Shown in pieces: positions 18,976-29,012 of a DNA stretch of 64,000 nt; positions within the stretch are counted from its first letter, which is position 1, and each line of letters opens with the position of its first letter. The translations under genes were made by a program, and so were the position numbers. Source of the DNA: Sphingobacteriales bacterium (GTDB taxonomy: Bacteria; Bacteroidota; Bacteroidia; UKL13-3); contig JAJTFA010000003.1 in NCBI GenBank assembly GCA_021299635.1, forward strand, positions 1 to 64,000, given 5' to 3'. Below the pieces are notes generated by a model that was given only the letters and a program-made list of their open reading frames with translations, searched no databases and was not told the DNA's origin.

Positions 18976-20163
18976 ATGAACGTTTTTTCCAAACCGGTTT
19001 TTGCCATTACTGCAACAACGCAGCAAGGTCTGGAGCCATTGCTGGCAGCAGAACTAAAAGCGCTTGGCGCAACCCATATTACACAGCATAACAGAGCAGT
19101 TGGCTATCAGGGAAATTGGGAAATATTATATCGATCTAATTTGTGGTTGCGCACCGCGTTGCGTGTGATGGTACCCATTGCACGTTTTAAAGTAACAGGT
19201 GAAAGAGATTTGTATGAAGAGTTGAGGCGCATAAACTGGGAAACATATTTAAAAGTGGATCAAACGCTGGCTGTTGACAGCATTGTAAAATCAGATTTTT
19301 TTAACCACTCACAATATGTAGCGCTCAAAACCAAGGATGCTATTGTAGATGAGTTTAGGGATAAATATGGCAAACGCCCCAGTGTAGATATTACCTGGCC
19401 TGATGTAAGAATCAATATTCATATTTTTAAAGATGATTGCACGGTATCATTAGACAGTTCAGGAGAGTCTTTGCACCGCAGAGGATACCGGGCTGATGCC
19501 AATTTGGCCCCTCTGAATGAAGTTACTGCTGCTGCGCTTATTCAGCTCAGCGGGTGGGATGGCAAAGGCATTTTCCTGGACCCCATGTGTGGCAGTGGCA
19601 CCATATTGATTGAAGCTGCCATGTTTGCCAAAAATATGGCGCCCGGCCTGCTCAAAAAAAGGTATGGTTTTGAAACCTGGAATCATTTTGATGCCGCACT
19701 ATGGCAAACTTTAAAAGATGAAGCCTATAAAGCCATACAAGAAACCGATACCAAATTTATTGGAAGCGATAAGGTTTTTAAGGTTACGGAAATTGCTCGC
19801 AATAATGTGATGCTTGCAGGACTGGATGAAGACATACGTATTTCCAACAAACAATTTGAAGAACAAAAACCACCTGCCGAAGGAGGGATTGTTATCATGA
19901 ATCCACCTTATGGTGAGCGCCTGCCCGTGGCCGAAATCAATACTTTTTACAAGAGCATAGGTGATAAACTGAAAAAAGATTTTCAAGGATATAAGGTTTG
20001 GATATTATCATCCAACAAAGAGGCTATGAAAAACATTGGTTTGGCTACTTACAAAAAATATACAGTATGGAATGGGCCGCTGGAATGTAAGTTTCATGGT
20101 TATGACATATATGCGGGTAGCAAAAAAAGTAGTGGCAATGTTATACTTAATGAACAAATCTGA
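18976..20163 (+). CDS. THUMP-domain SAM-dependent 23S rRNA methyltransferase (RlmL N-terminal-like)
   Basis: The 395-residue product has an N-terminal ferredoxin-like/THUMP region (residues about 1-160) and a Rossmann methyltransferase domain. The domain carries the SAM motif FLDPMCGSGTILIEAA and the N6/N2-methylation motif IVIMNPPYGERL. This is the family of E. coli RlmL (guanine-2445 N2-methylation in 23S rRNA), but without the RlmK half, as is usual in Bacteroidota. It sits 9 bp after rbfA. The target base is inferred from the family only. Confidence 0.9.
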   Translation: MNVFSKPVFAITATTQQGLEPLLAAELKALGATHITQHNRAVGYQGNWEILYRSNLWLRTALRVMVPIARFKVTGERDLYEELRRINWETYLKVDQTLAVDSIVKSDFFNHSQYVALKTKDAIVDEFRDKYGKRPSVDITWPDVRINIHIFKDDCTVSLDSSGESLHRRGYRADANLAPLNEVTAAALIQLSGWDGKGIFLDPMCGSGTILIEAAMFAKNMAPGLLKKRYGFETWNHFDAALWQTLKDEAYKAIQETDTKFIGSDKVFKVTEIARNNVMLAGLDEDIRISNKQFEEQKPPAEGGIVIMNPPYGERLPVAEINTFYKSIGDKLKKDFQGYKVWILSSNKEAMKNIGLATYKKYTVWNGPLECKFHGYDIYAGSKKSSGNVILNEQI

Positions 20164-20243
20164 TTATTGAAATCATTTTTGTCTTTAAGCTAAGGTTCTA
20201 ATAAATAGAATAATGGTTGCGAGAAGGTAATCGATTTAATATA

Positions 20244-21518
20244 CTACCTATACAACGGAAACTGCTCCATCATGGTGTTTACTTCTTTTTTCACCTGAGC
20301 CAGGGTAGCTTCGTTTTCATGATTCATCAGCACCTGATCAATCGATGAAACAATCTGCTCCATGTGGTTTTCTTTTAACCCACGTGTGGTAATGGCTGCC
20401 GTGCCAACACGTATGCCCGAAGTAACAAAAGGTGATTTATCATCAAACGGAACCATGTTTTTGTTTAACGTTATATCAGCTTTTACCAGCGCATTTTCTG
20501 CTGCCTTACCGCTAATGTTTTTGTTTCTTAAATCAATTAACATTAAATGGTTATCGGTTCCGCCTGAAATAATTTGGTAACCTCTTTTTACAAAGGCTGC
20601 GGCCATGGCCTGTGCGTTTTGTTGCACCTGTTTGCCATATACTTTAAAATCATCACTCAGGGCTTCGCCAAAAGCCACAGCTTTAGCTGCAATTACATGC
20701 TCCAATGGGCCACCCTGTGTACCGGGAAAAACAGCAGCATCCAGCAAAGCACTCATGGGCTTAATTTCTCCTTTAGGTGTTTTCTGTCCAAACGGATTTT
20801 CAAAATCTTTACCCATCATAATAATACCACCACGTGGCCCACGCAAGGTTTTGTGTGTGGTAGAGGTAATGATATGACAGTATTTAACAGGATCATTTAA
20901 TAAGCCGGCTGCAATTAATCCTGCCGGATGTGCAATATCTGCCAGCAGCAATGCTCCTACAGAATCGGCAATGGCACGCAGGCGTGCATAATCCCAATCA
21001 CGGCTGTAGGCAGATGCACCGCAAATCATGAGTTTGGGTTTTTCTGCTTTGGCAGTTGCTTCTACTTTATCATAATTAATGAGACCAGTTTCTTTCTCTA
21101 CACCGTAAAAACTGGGGCTATACAATTTACCCGAAAAGTTAACAGGCGAACCATGTGTTAAATGTCCACCATGGCTTAAATCAAATCCTAAAATTTTATC
21201 ACCCGGTTGCAGGCAGGCAAGCATAACTGCGGCATTGGCTTGCGCACCTGAGTGTGGCTGCACGTTTGCCCAGGCAGCACCAAACAATTTCTTTAAACGA
21301 TCAATGGCCAGGTTTTCTATTTCATCTACCACCTCACAACCGCCATAGTAGCGTTTGCCCGGTAAGCCTTCGGCATATTTGTTGGTACACACACTGCCCA
21401 TGGCTTGCATTACCTGAAGTGTAACAAAATTTTCTGAAGCAATTAGTTCCAGTCCGTGCTCCTGACGCGCTTGTTCGCGGTTAATCAGGTCGAATATTAC
21501 TTTATCTTTTATCATCAT
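20244..21518 (-). CDS. glyA: Serine hydroxymethyltransferase
   Basis: This 424-residue PLP enzyme interconverts serine and glycine with tetrahydrofolate and supplies one-carbon units. The PLP-lysine motif [15 protein letters not shown] places Lys223. Other family landmarks are LELIASENF near the N-terminus, [17 protein letters not shown], and [12 protein letters not shown]. Length is typical. The start codon lies only 103 bp from the start of the divergent nucleotidyltransferase gene. Confidence 0.97.
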   Translation of the reverse strand: MMIKDKVIFDLINREQARQEHGLELIASENFVTLQVMQAMGSVCTNKYAEGLPGKRYYGGCEVVDEIENLAIDRLKKLFGAAWANVQPHSGAQANAAVMLACLQPGDKILGFDLSHGGHLTHGSPVNFSGKLYSPSFYGVEKETGLINYDKVEATAKAEKPKLMICGASAYSRDWDYARLRAIADSVGALLLADIAHPAGLIAAGLLNDPVKYCHIITSTTHKTLRGPRGGIIMMGKDFENPFGQKTPKGEIKPMSALLDAAVFPGTQGGPLEHVIAAKAVAFGEALSDDFKVYGKQVQQNAQAMAAAFVKRGYQIISGGTDNHLMLIDLRNKNISGKAAENALVKADITLNKNMVPFDDKSPFVTSGIRVGTAAITTRGLKENHMEQIVSSIDQVLMNHENEATLAQVKKEVNTMMEQFPLYR

Positions 21519-21621
21519 TTTTTTGTTCGGGGCGCAAAATACAAATTATTTCATGCAGGTAAAGCGTAAAAAGTTTACCAAACCGCCTGCCAAACACCTC
21601 AAATGTTTATCTTCGCACCTG

Positions 21622-22611
21622 ATGAAAGCAGTAATTCCTGTAGCAGGCATTGGCACGCGTTTGCGCCCGCATACCCATACGCAACCCAAAGCATTAATAC
21701 CCATCGCGGGCAAACCTATTCTGGCACATATCATAGAATCACTGATTGCTGCCGGCATTAAAGAATATGTGTTTATCATTGGATACATGGGTGATAAGAT
21801 AGAAGATTATATTACCAAAACCTATCCAAATATTAATACCCACTTCGTTATTCAAACTACCGGTAAAGGCACAGGGCACGCCATTTGGCTGGCCAAAGAG
21901 CACCTACAACATTCAGAGTTGCTAATTGTGCTGGGCGATACCATTGCCGACCTTGATTTGCAAAAACTACTCGCTGCTGAATATAGCACTCTTTGCGTGA
22001 AAAAAGTTGATGACCCCCGACAGTTTGGTGTAGCAGAAACTGATGAAGATGGGCGCATTACCCGCTTGGTTGAAAAACCCGGTATACCTAAATCAAATCA
22101 AGCACTGGTAGGTATTTATAAAATAAAAGAAACCGATAAGCTGCTGGATGCTATCGACTATAATATTCAGCATAAAATTACCACACAAAATGAATACCAC
22201 CTTACCGATGCATTAATGAAAATGGTGGAGCAGGGCGTGGTAATGAAAACCATGGATGCCGACAGCTGGTTTGATTGCGGTAAAAAAGAAATTTTGCTCG
22301 ATACCAACGCAACTTTGCTGAAACGATTGAACTACCCTGCCGATAGTTATAAGTTTGAAAATACCATCATTATTCCTCCTGTATTTATAGGCGAAAATTG
22401 TCGCATCAGCAATTCCATCATTGGTCCCAATGTTTCTGTTGGAGACAATGTAATTTTAAATTATGCAGTGCTAAAAGAATCTATCATTGGTCCGTATGCA
22501 CAAATAGAATATGCCATTCTCGATCGCTCCTTAATCGGTAATGATGCATTACTAAAAGGTATGAAACAAAGTTTAAACATTGGCGACAGCACAGAAATAA
22601 ACTTTGGCTGA
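21622..22611 (+). CDS. Sugar-1-phosphate nucleotidyltransferase
   Basis: The product has 329 residues from the ATG at 21622, the start that places the nucleotide-binding motif at the N-terminus (MKAVIPVAGIGTRLRPHT, then QPKALIPIAGKPIL). Upstream codons in frame add only a basic, unrelated stretch. An N-terminal Rossmann-like transferase domain is followed by left-handed beta-helix-type hexapeptide repeats (SIIGPNVSVGDNVIL and following). The family activates glucose- or mannose-1-phosphate, and the exact sugar and nucleotide cannot be told. It may feed the polysaccharide cluster further right, or use glucose 1-phosphate from the glucan phosphorylase; both are inference. It runs into the O-methyltransferase gene. 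Confidence 0.85.
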   Translation: MKAVIPVAGIGTRLRPHTHTQPKALIPIAGKPILAHIIESLIAAGIKEYVFIIGYMGDKIEDYITKTYPNINTHFVIQTTGKGTGHAIWLAKEHLQHSELLIVLGDTIADLDLQKLLAAEYSTLCVKKVDDPRQFGVAETDEDGRITRLVEKPGIPKSNQALVGIYKIKETDKLLDAIDYNIQHKITTQNEYHLTDALMKMVEQGVVMKTMDADSWFDCGKKEILLDTNATLLKRLNYPADSYKFENTIIIPPVFIGENCRISNSIIGPNVSVGDNVILNYAVLKESIIGPYAQIEYAILDRSLIGNDALLKGMKQSLNIGDSTEINFG

Positions 22612-22612
22612 T

Positions 22613-23257
22613 ATGGATTTTTTACCCAAACCGGTTGATGAATATTGCAGCCAATATACCACTGCTGAAAATGAATTATTAAAACAACTGAATCGCGATA
22701 CGCATGCACATGTTTTGCAGCCCAGAATGCTTAGCGGACATTTTCAGGGTAGGCTACTTAGCATGATCAGCCACATGATTAAGCCAAGCTATATTCTTGA
22801 AATTGGTACCTATACCGGCTATTCTGCATTATGCCTGGCAGAAGGCCTGGCACAAAACGGGAAACTCATTACCATTGATATTAATCCGGAACAGGAAGAA
22901 AGAATTAACCGATATGCAGCAGCAGCGGGTAAATCAAATCAGATACAATTTATTGTAGGCGATGCATACAATATCATCAAAACACTGCCGCATAGTTTCG
23001 ATTTGATTTTTATTGATGCTGACAAGCCTAACTATCCAAAGTACTATGAGCAGGCATTGGAAAAGCTAAGTCCCGGTGGATTTATTCTGATTGATAATGT
23101 ACTGTGGAGTGGCAAAGTGCTGGATGAGCAGGAGCGCGATAAAGATAAGGACACAAAAACGCTTCATGCGCTTAATGCATTTATACAACAGGATAATCGC
23201 GTGGAAAATATTTTGTTACCAGTAAGAGATGGGTTGATGTTGGTAAGGAAAAAGTAA
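22613..23257 (+). CDS. Class I SAM-dependent O-methyltransferase (catechol-OMT-like)
   Basis: The product has 214 residues from the ATG at 22613, 1 bp after the preceding stop. Motif I is LEIGTYTGYSALCLAEGL, followed by KLITIDINPEQEERI, FDLIFIDADKPNYPKYYE (metal-binding Asp region) and GGFILIDNVLWSGKV. This is the Methyltransf_3 family, divalent-metal-dependent enzymes methylating catechol-type hydroxyls. Bacterial members of this kind are widespread and their natural substrate is usually unknown. It is co-transcribed with the nucleotidyltransferase gene. Confidence 0.9.
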   Translation: MDFLPKPVDEYCSQYTTAENELLKQLNRDTHAHVLQPRMLSGHFQGRLLSMISHMIKPSYILEIGTYTGYSALCLAEGLAQNGKLITIDINPEQEERINRYAAAAGKSNQIQFIVGDAYNIIKTLPHSFDLIFIDADKPNYPKYYEQALEKLSPGGFILIDNVLWSGKVLDEQERDKDKDTKTLHALNAFIQQDNRVENILLPVRDGLMLVRKK

Positions 23258-23371
23258 TTACCTGAATTTTCTGATTTATAGAGTTACCATGTTGAAAGAA
23301 TTGTACTATGGCTAACTTTTATTTTTTATGCGATGAATAGATTTGTTGCTTAAAATGATAATTAAACAAGT

Positions 23372-23911
23372 ATGAAAAGCATGTTACTGGCATTATGTTT
23401 AACTGCATGTACATGGGCTGTTAGCGCACAAACAACATCATTTCCCGAAATTACCTGCCAAACGCTTAGCGCTAAAACCATTGAGTTGCCTGCTGATGTA
23501 AAGGGTAAAAAAACTGTAGTTGTGTTAGCCATGTCTTTAAAGGCAGAGAAAGAACTAAGAAACTGGACCACCCCGCTTTATAACAGTTTGCTTGCACCGG
23601 GTATGGGCGGTTTAATGGGAGGAAATTTATATCAGGCCAATGTTTGTTTTGTGGGCATGCTAAAAGGTGTGGCCAAACTGGCCCCATCAGAAATTAAGGA
23701 TAAGGCCAGGCAAAACATTGATAAAAAATTGTGGGATAACTATATGATTACGGAGAAGGATGTGAAAGCGTTTATGGTTGATGCCAACATCAGTAATACA
23801 GATGAACCGCATTTTTTTGTGCTGGACAAAGAGGGGCGCACCATCTATTATACCTCAGGAAAATACAGTGATGAAAAACTGGATGAAATTACCGGCAAAT
23901 TATTGCAGTAA
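23372..23911 (+). CDS. Exported thioredoxin-fold-like protein of unknown function
   Basis: The 179-residue product has a clear Sec signal peptide (MKSMLLALCLTACTWAVSAQ). The mature part has the shape of a thioredoxin/ATP10-like fold: a strand (KKTVVVLAMSL) after a short N-terminal segment, and a C-terminal PHFFVLDKEGRTIYYTSGKY that resembles the last strands of TlpA-like proteins. The CxxC active-site motif is absent. I do not recognise a named family. It stands alone and is followed by a strong terminator. Confidence 0.7.
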   Translation: MKSMLLALCLTACTWAVSAQTTSFPEITCQTLSAKTIELPADVKGKKTVVVLAMSLKAEKELRNWTTPLYNSLLAPGMGGLMGGNLYQANVCFVGMLKGVAKLAPSEIKDKARQNIDKKLWDNYMITEKDVKAFMVDANISNTDEPHFFVLDKEGRTIYYTSGKYSDEKLDEITGKLLQ

Positions 23912-23928
23912 CCCACAGTTAACTGCAT

Positions 23929-23961
23929 AAAAAAAGGAGGCGCAAGGCCTCCTTTTTTTTT
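23929..23961. terminator. Strong bidirectional intrinsic terminator
   Basis: Seven A residues (23929-23935) and GGAGGC (23936-23941) pair with GCCTCC (23947-23952) and the T-run at 23953-23961 across a five-base loop. The stem is perfect. It sits between convergent genes ending at 23911 and 23981, so it can serve both strands. Confidence 0.92.
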
Positions 23962-23980
23962 ATTCGTTTCTTATAACCGA

Positions 23981-25840
23981 TTAGTTTACCAATAAACGCT
24001 TGGTTGATTTGGCACCATTTTCAAGGGTTACTTCTACAAAGTAAATTCCTTTGGTTAGTGCGCTTACATCAATTTTGGTTTGGTTGGTTTCAACAACAGA
24101 TTTACCTGTTAAATCAATAATTCTTATTGCTGATACTTTTTGAGCAGAAGCAATATTAACTACTCCACTTGTAGGGTTAGGATATACATTGAAAGCAGCT
24201 TTGTTATCTACTTCCATTACACCTACAGTATTGGCGCGGGTTAAGGTAATATTCCAAGTGCTGTATTGGGCTTCTGCGCCACCGGCATTTGCAAATACAG
24301 TCCATGTTGCTTTTGCTGTGCCACCAACAGGAACACCTAGGCTACCTAATAAATCCCACACAGCTTTTTCTGTTAATGTTAAGCTGGTATTGGCACCAGT
24401 TGGCACTTCTAGAATTGGATCGGAGAAGTCTCCTGTAGTATCAGTTATAGCCCAAGAGTAGTTGAGATTGACACCAGGGTAGCTGCAGGCAGCCGACCAG
24501 CTGATGGTAATATTTTTAGTTGAGTCATTGGTAACACTTACCGCTGCATTATTTGCAGGTGCTATTAAACTGCCTACAGCAATACTATCAGCACCATCGG
24601 CATCTAAATCAAATTGTGCAACAATACGAGGATTAACAAATCCTACAATCGTGTCGATATAAGCTCTTGCTCTTGCAGCCGACATGAACGGGTTGGTAAG
24701 CATTGAAAGAGAGTCTGCTCTGCGACCATCACCGGGAGCGGCAACACTGATTGCCTGCATGGTTGGTCTATCCCACCACTCCCATGGTGAACCTTCAGGA
24801 GTAAGAGTCCAGAAAGGAAACAGATTGTTTACGCCACCTGTTATAGCAGCCGCTTTTGCGCTGATTGGATCAGAGTAAGTTCTTGAGTTAATTTTATCAT
24901 TGATGCCTAAACTGTTTGCATAAGGAATTACTGAACCTGCACCAGATGCACTTGGTATTACGGTAATACCTGTTGTAGGAACAATAACGTTACCTGTGCG
25001 ATAAGGAGCAAAAGGATCTTTTAAGCAATGCAAGCTAACCATAGGAAGTGTTGCTTTATCCATCCAAGTGCTATCGCCCATAGCACCACCAAAATTGAAA
25101 ATCATGTGTACATCACCGGAAATTGCTGAATCTCCGCTGTAGTTAAAAAACGGTACTCCGCCTAAACCATTCCAGTCGCCAAGCGTATCAACGCTAACCA
25201 TTGGAGTAAAATCACCACGTAAAAATTTAGGGTTTGTTTCAATTTCAGCACGTTTGTTAACAGCTGCAAGTCCAAGTGCCACATAGCCACCTGTACCTTG
25301 ACCACCAACTATGATTTTAGAAGTGTCGACACGGTAGGTGGTTGCGTTTTTGCGGATAAAACGTACACAGTTGCGAACGTCCTGAATAGCACGGTAAGTG
25401 GCTTTAATCAATTGCTCTGCTGCTGCAGCTTGATTGGTTGTAGCCGGGTTCCATCCTAAACGGTAGTTCATGGCAACCACTACATAACCTTTTTTTGCAA
25501 AACGTCTGGCCATTTCCACCACGTTACTGTCGTTTTTGCTACCGGTTGTTTGCTGATTGATGATGGTAGGCAGGTAGCTACCTGTGTGAAGCAATATAAC
25601 TACCGGGCGCTTGCAAAGGCTATCGCCTGCAGGCTGGTAAATATCGCAAATCAGGTTTTGGGTAATAATGGGAGGGTTGTTTGGCGGAATAATATTTACC
25701 GCACGGTTACTGTCATAAACCACATTGGTGGTTCTGTTTACTGCGCTAAAAATTTCATTTACATAACGTTGCGCAAACAATTTGCTGCCGGATAACATCA
25801 TAGCAACAAAGAGCATAGAACATAGTAATAGTTTTTTCAT
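23981..25840 (-). CDS. T9SS type A-sorted alpha/beta-hydrolase (carboxylesterase-fold) protein lacking the nucleophile Ser
   Basis: The 619-residue product has a signal peptide (ending LFAQ). Residues about 60-400 are an esterase/lipase-type alpha/beta-hydrolase: RPVVILLHTGSYLP (oxyanion region), KKGYVVVAMNYRLGW, DVRNCVRFIRKNA. The nucleophile elbow reads VGGQGTGGY, where the family has GGxSAGG, so Gly182 occupies the serine position. A fibronectin-like segment (about 430-535) precedes the T9SS C-terminal sorting domain (VYPNPTSGVVNIAS, ending STKRLLVN). It is expected to be secreted or surface-bound. It is 62 bp downstream of the TonB-dependent receptor gene on the same strand, so they are probably co-expressed. 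The activity is uncertain. Confidence 0.85.
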   Translation of the reverse strand: MKKLLLCSMLFVAMMLSGSKLFAQRYVNEIFSAVNRTTNVVYDSNRAVNIIPPNNPPIITQNLICDIYQPAGDSLCKRPVVILLHTGSYLPTIINQQTTGSKNDSNVVEMARRFAKKGYVVVAMNYRLGWNPATTNQAAAAEQLIKATYRAIQDVRNCVRFIRKNATTYRVDTSKIIVGGQGTGGYVALGLAAVNKRAEIETNPKFLRGDFTPMVSVDTLGDWNGLGGVPFFNYSGDSAISGDVHMIFNFGGAMGDSTWMDKATLPMVSLHCLKDPFAPYRTGNVIVPTTGITVIPSASGAGSVIPYANSLGINDKINSRTYSDPISAKAAAITGGVNNLFPFWTLTPEGSPWEWWDRPTMQAISVAAPGDGRRADSLSMLTNPFMSAARARAYIDTIVGFVNPRIVAQFDLDADGADSIAVGSLIAPANNAAVSVTNDSTKNITISWSAACSYPGVNLNYSWAITDTTGDFSDPILEVPTGANTSLTLTEKAVWDLLGSLGVPVGGTAKATWTVFANAGGAEAQYSTWNITLTRANTVGVMEVDNKAAFNVYPNPTSGVVNIASAQKVSAIRIIDLTGKSVVETNQTKIDVSALTKGIYFVEVTLENGAKSTKRLLVN

Positions 25841-25902
25841 ATATTATTTTTCTGTTAAAGGTTGGGCAAAGTAAATGATTTTTAGGATTAAACAAACCTA
25901 TC

Positions 25903-28728
25903 TTACTGACGGGCATTTAATTCAAATAACAGAGAGAGGTAGAGCATACGCCCCACAACCGGGCCTCCATAAACCTGAAAAACCCTGTTATTCAGTGCAT
26001 TAGTTGCGCCTGCTTTGATGGTACAGCGGTATACGGGAAAGTTTTTATTTACCTGAACATCTAGCATGCCATAGGCAGGCACTTCTCCGGTAAACTGAGG
26101 CGAACCCTCAAACATAAACCCGGTTTGCCATTTGTAGTTAATGCCATAACCCCAGTGGCGCAGGGCCAATTCGCCAAGTTGGGTTGTAATGTCCCTGCCG
26201 CTGATACCTAAATTATATTTGTGTTCAGGGGTATTGAATGCAGGAATAATAGAGTCGGCCTCGTTGGCTCGTATTAACCTGTTCCAGGAATAATTGGCAT
26301 TAAAGCCAAGCCATTTTTGCCAGAAATATTGCACACCAATGGTAAACCCCTGCGTTTGCACTTCTGATTCAGAATTGGTTGCAACACGGTATACGTCTAC
26401 ACTTGTAGGGAATAATGCTGTCTCATACCAAACCACTCTTGCACCAATTTTATACCCGATAAAATCGGTGTACCAGCTGTGGTAATAGCTGGCATCTACA
26501 AATACTTTGTCCCATAAAGTTGAGCGGTAACCAAATTCAATGGTTTTAACTTTCTCCGGACGTATAGGCGCAACATTGAAATATTGTAGGTTTTGCCTGC
26601 CATTATTAAAAGCATCGATAAGTGAGGTGATATAAACCAAGCTATCAAAGCCTTGTAAATTTCCGAGAAGCGTTGCTCTGCCCACATTTAAATTGATATA
26701 CTGATCGGTTAGTGTAGGATTGCGTATGGCAGATGATAATGAAACCCTGAATACATGAGCTTTGTGTGTAAATACACCCGTAGCAGCAGGCGACCACAAC
26801 CAGTTAAAATTTTCGTTTTTATCAACTCGGTTGGTTACACTTATTTTAAGCTTTTCTTTTAGCACCTTTTTTTCAACACCCATATAGGCACCAAACTCCC
26901 TGTTATAAATGCGCTGATTGGCAGCTGTATCTAGGAAAATTGACCCCTGCGAAAAAGGTGCATATAAACGATAATTTCCGCCTATTGTGAAATCAGCCAC
27001 TTTATTAATGGTGAATTTATACTCGCCCGCAACATGATACAAGGCAGATTGGTCGAAAAACATAGAACCACCTTCTCTTTTGGTGCGGGTGGTAATGGAG
27101 TTAACAGCTGAATCAAACCTTGCTGTATTCGGGTCAAATCGAGGAAGTCCAGTGTTATTAATAGTGGGGTCATTATTAGCACGCTCTCTAGCCTCATTAT
27201 GTATTTTACTTAATGTATCACCAAAGTTCTGCCGCCAGTATGCTTCAATAAAATTTATCCTGTCGTTGGTGCCGGGTGGAAAACGTTCATCAAGTTTTAG
27301 CCCCTTTCCGTTAACATTTTCAAAGTACCATGAGGCTACTAAGGGTGAAAGTCTTGCCGATAGATAATCATTGTAATTTTTACCCCATTCAGTATTAGAT
27401 TTCGCAATATTTTGAAGAATAATAGCGGTTGAATACGCATCAAAACTTTTGCCTGCATCTTCCTGTGTGGCATACGCTCTTATAAAATATTTTCCTTCTT
27501 TTCTTACCTCCAGCTTGTTCTGATAAAATTTAATATCACGCAAGCTAAATCTGTTATCTCCCTGATAAATGGTGGTGCCTGTTGCATAGTGTGAGGTGTA
27601 AACTATTTCATGGTCTTTATAAAACTTATAGTGCAGGGCTCCGGAAAGCAGCAGGTTTCTGGTATTGTAGTCTACAAGGTCTTCTTCATTGTATCCATCT
27701 CTTAAATAGTAACCTCTTCCAATGCTTGGTAGGTTAACAGGAGGTGTATAAAGAATTCTATCTGTATACTCATCCCCGTATCTGTTTACCGCATCATAGC
27801 CACCCGGGTTGGTTTGGTCGGTAGGCGATTGAATGGTGGGGTCATAGTTGCGTGCTTCCCAATCACGGGCGCGCATCATAAACGCATTAAACTTATAGGC
27901 AAATTTGTCTTCGCCTTTTTTATTTTTAAATACTTGTGCCCAGCGCACGCTTGTTTCCAGCAAGTTACGCTCACCCACTTTTACCTGTGCGCTTAAACCC
28001 GGAAACAAAAACGGGCTTTTGGTTTGCATGTTTATTACCCCATTAAATGCATTGGGTCCGTAATAGGCACTGCTGGCACCCACCACTAAATCTACCCGTT
28101 GCAAGTCAAGCTCACTGGCACCCAAAAAATTACCCAATGAAAAATTCAATCCGGGGGCCTGGTTATCTACCCCATCAATTAATTGCAGGGAGCGCACCGG
28201 TGAAGTGCTGTTAAAGCCACGGGTATTAATAATTTTAAAACCAATACTGGCACTGGTAAGGTCAACACCCTTGAGGTGTGCAAGTCCTTCATAAAAATTA
28301 GCAGCCGGTGTTTCTTTAATGGCAATGGCATCCATGGTTTCTACCGAAAGGGGTTGCTGTTTTTGCTTTTCGGTAATGCGTGTATCGCGTATTTCTACGT
28401 CCTTCAGAATTTTGGTGTTTTCTGCCAGTTTAATATCAATGGGTTTGGCGTTGCTCCCTACATTTATTTCCTGGTTTTCGTAGCCAACATATCTAACAAG
28501 TAAAATCAATGGCAGAGGTTGAGAGGTGCGCAGGGTAAACTCACCGTCAAAATCGGTTGTGGCTCCGTTGGTGGTGCCTTTAACATTTACAGCAACACCA
28601 ATTAAGGGCTCATTGGTTTTTTTATCCCTTATTTTACCTTTTATGGTAATTAGATTTTGTGCAAATGCGTGGCAGCAAAGCAGCACACCAATGCAGGCAC
28701 AGAATAAACGGCTGTTAATTTGAATCAA
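25903..28728 (-). CDS. TonB-dependent outer-membrane receptor with CarboxypepD_reg-like N-domain
   Basis: The 941-residue product starts at a TTG (28726-28728). The codon two before it is a stop, so no upstream ATG is possible. A signal peptide (ending CCHAFAQ) is followed by a carboxypeptidase-regulatory-like beta domain (ITIKGKIRDKKTNEPLIGVA), a plug domain (GFNSTSPVRSLQLIDGVDNQ, YYGPNAFNGVINMQTK) and a 22-strand-type barrel. The receptor imports large substrates using TonB energy. There is no SusD partner beside it, so it is not a classic SusCD pair; it is co-oriented with the T9SS esterase-fold gene. The substrate is unknown. Confidence 0.92.
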   Translation of the reverse strand: MIQINSRLFCACIGVLLCCHAFAQNLITIKGKIRDKKTNEPLIGVAVNVKGTTNGATTDFDGEFTLRTSQPLPLILLVRYVGYENQEINVGSNAKPIDIKLAENTKILKDVEIRDTRITEKQKQQPLSVETMDAIAIKETPAANFYEGLAHLKGVDLTSASIGFKIINTRGFNSTSPVRSLQLIDGVDNQAPGLNFSLGNFLGASELDLQRVDLVVGASSAYYGPNAFNGVINMQTKSPFLFPGLSAQVKVGERNLLETSVRWAQVFKNKKGEDKFAYKFNAFMMRARDWEARNYDPTIQSPTDQTNPGGYDAVNRYGDEYTDRILYTPPVNLPSIGRGYYLRDGYNEEDLVDYNTRNLLLSGALHYKFYKDHEIVYTSHYATGTTIYQGDNRFSLRDIKFYQNKLEVRKEGKYFIRAYATQEDAGKSFDAYSTAIILQNIAKSNTEWGKNYNDYLSARLSPLVASWYFENVNGKGLKLDERFPPGTNDRINFIEAYWRQNFGDTLSKIHNEARERANNDPTINNTGLPRFDPNTARFDSAVNSITTRTKREGGSMFFDQSALYHVAGEYKFTINKVADFTIGGNYRLYAPFSQGSIFLDTAANQRIYNREFGAYMGVEKKVLKEKLKISVTNRVDKNENFNWLWSPAATGVFTHKAHVFRVSLSSAIRNPTLTDQYINLNVGRATLLGNLQGFDSLVYITSLIDAFNNGRQNLQYFNVAPIRPEKVKTIEFGYRSTLWDKVFVDASYYHSWYTDFIGYKIGARVVWYETALFPTSVDVYRVATNSESEVQTQGFTIGVQYFWQKWLGFNANYSWNRLIRANEADSIIPAFNTPEHKYNLGISGRDITTQLGELALRHWGYGINYKWQTGFMFEGSPQFTGEVPAYGMLDVQVNKNFPVYRCTIKAGATNALNNRVFQVYGGPVVGRMLYLSLLFELNARQ

Positions 28729-28738
28729 AGGCTAATTG

Positions 28739-28769
28739 GTTCTTTTTTCAATTATCGGTAAAAAAGAAC
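28739..28769 (-). promoter_or_regulatory. Inverted repeat in the leader of the TonB-dependent receptor gene
   Basis: GTTCTTTTTT (28739-28748) and AAAAAAGAAC (28760-28769) form a perfect 10-bp inverted repeat around an 11-base loop. It begins 10 bp upstream of the TTG start. It could be an operator or an RNA hairpin over the start region. The rest of the 284-bp spacer to 29012 shows no gene; a 60-codon frame at 28901-29083 overlaps the porin gene and looks spurious. Confidence 0.4.
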
Positions 28770-29012
28770 TAAAACTGCAAATGCATGTAAATTTTTGATG
28801 ATCTGGTTTCAATCAGCTGCATTTATCACGAAAACAAATTATAGAAATTTAAGCCCTTTTTATCTAACGCCAAGATTATAAAAAACCGAAAATATATTCA
28901 ATGCAAAACGCATTTGAAAGCGTATGGCACTTTGCCTCTGCTCATTTGAATATTAATTTTCTTCAGTTGACTTACTGCATTTTCATATTGAACAAGCAGG
29001 AATTGCAAATCT

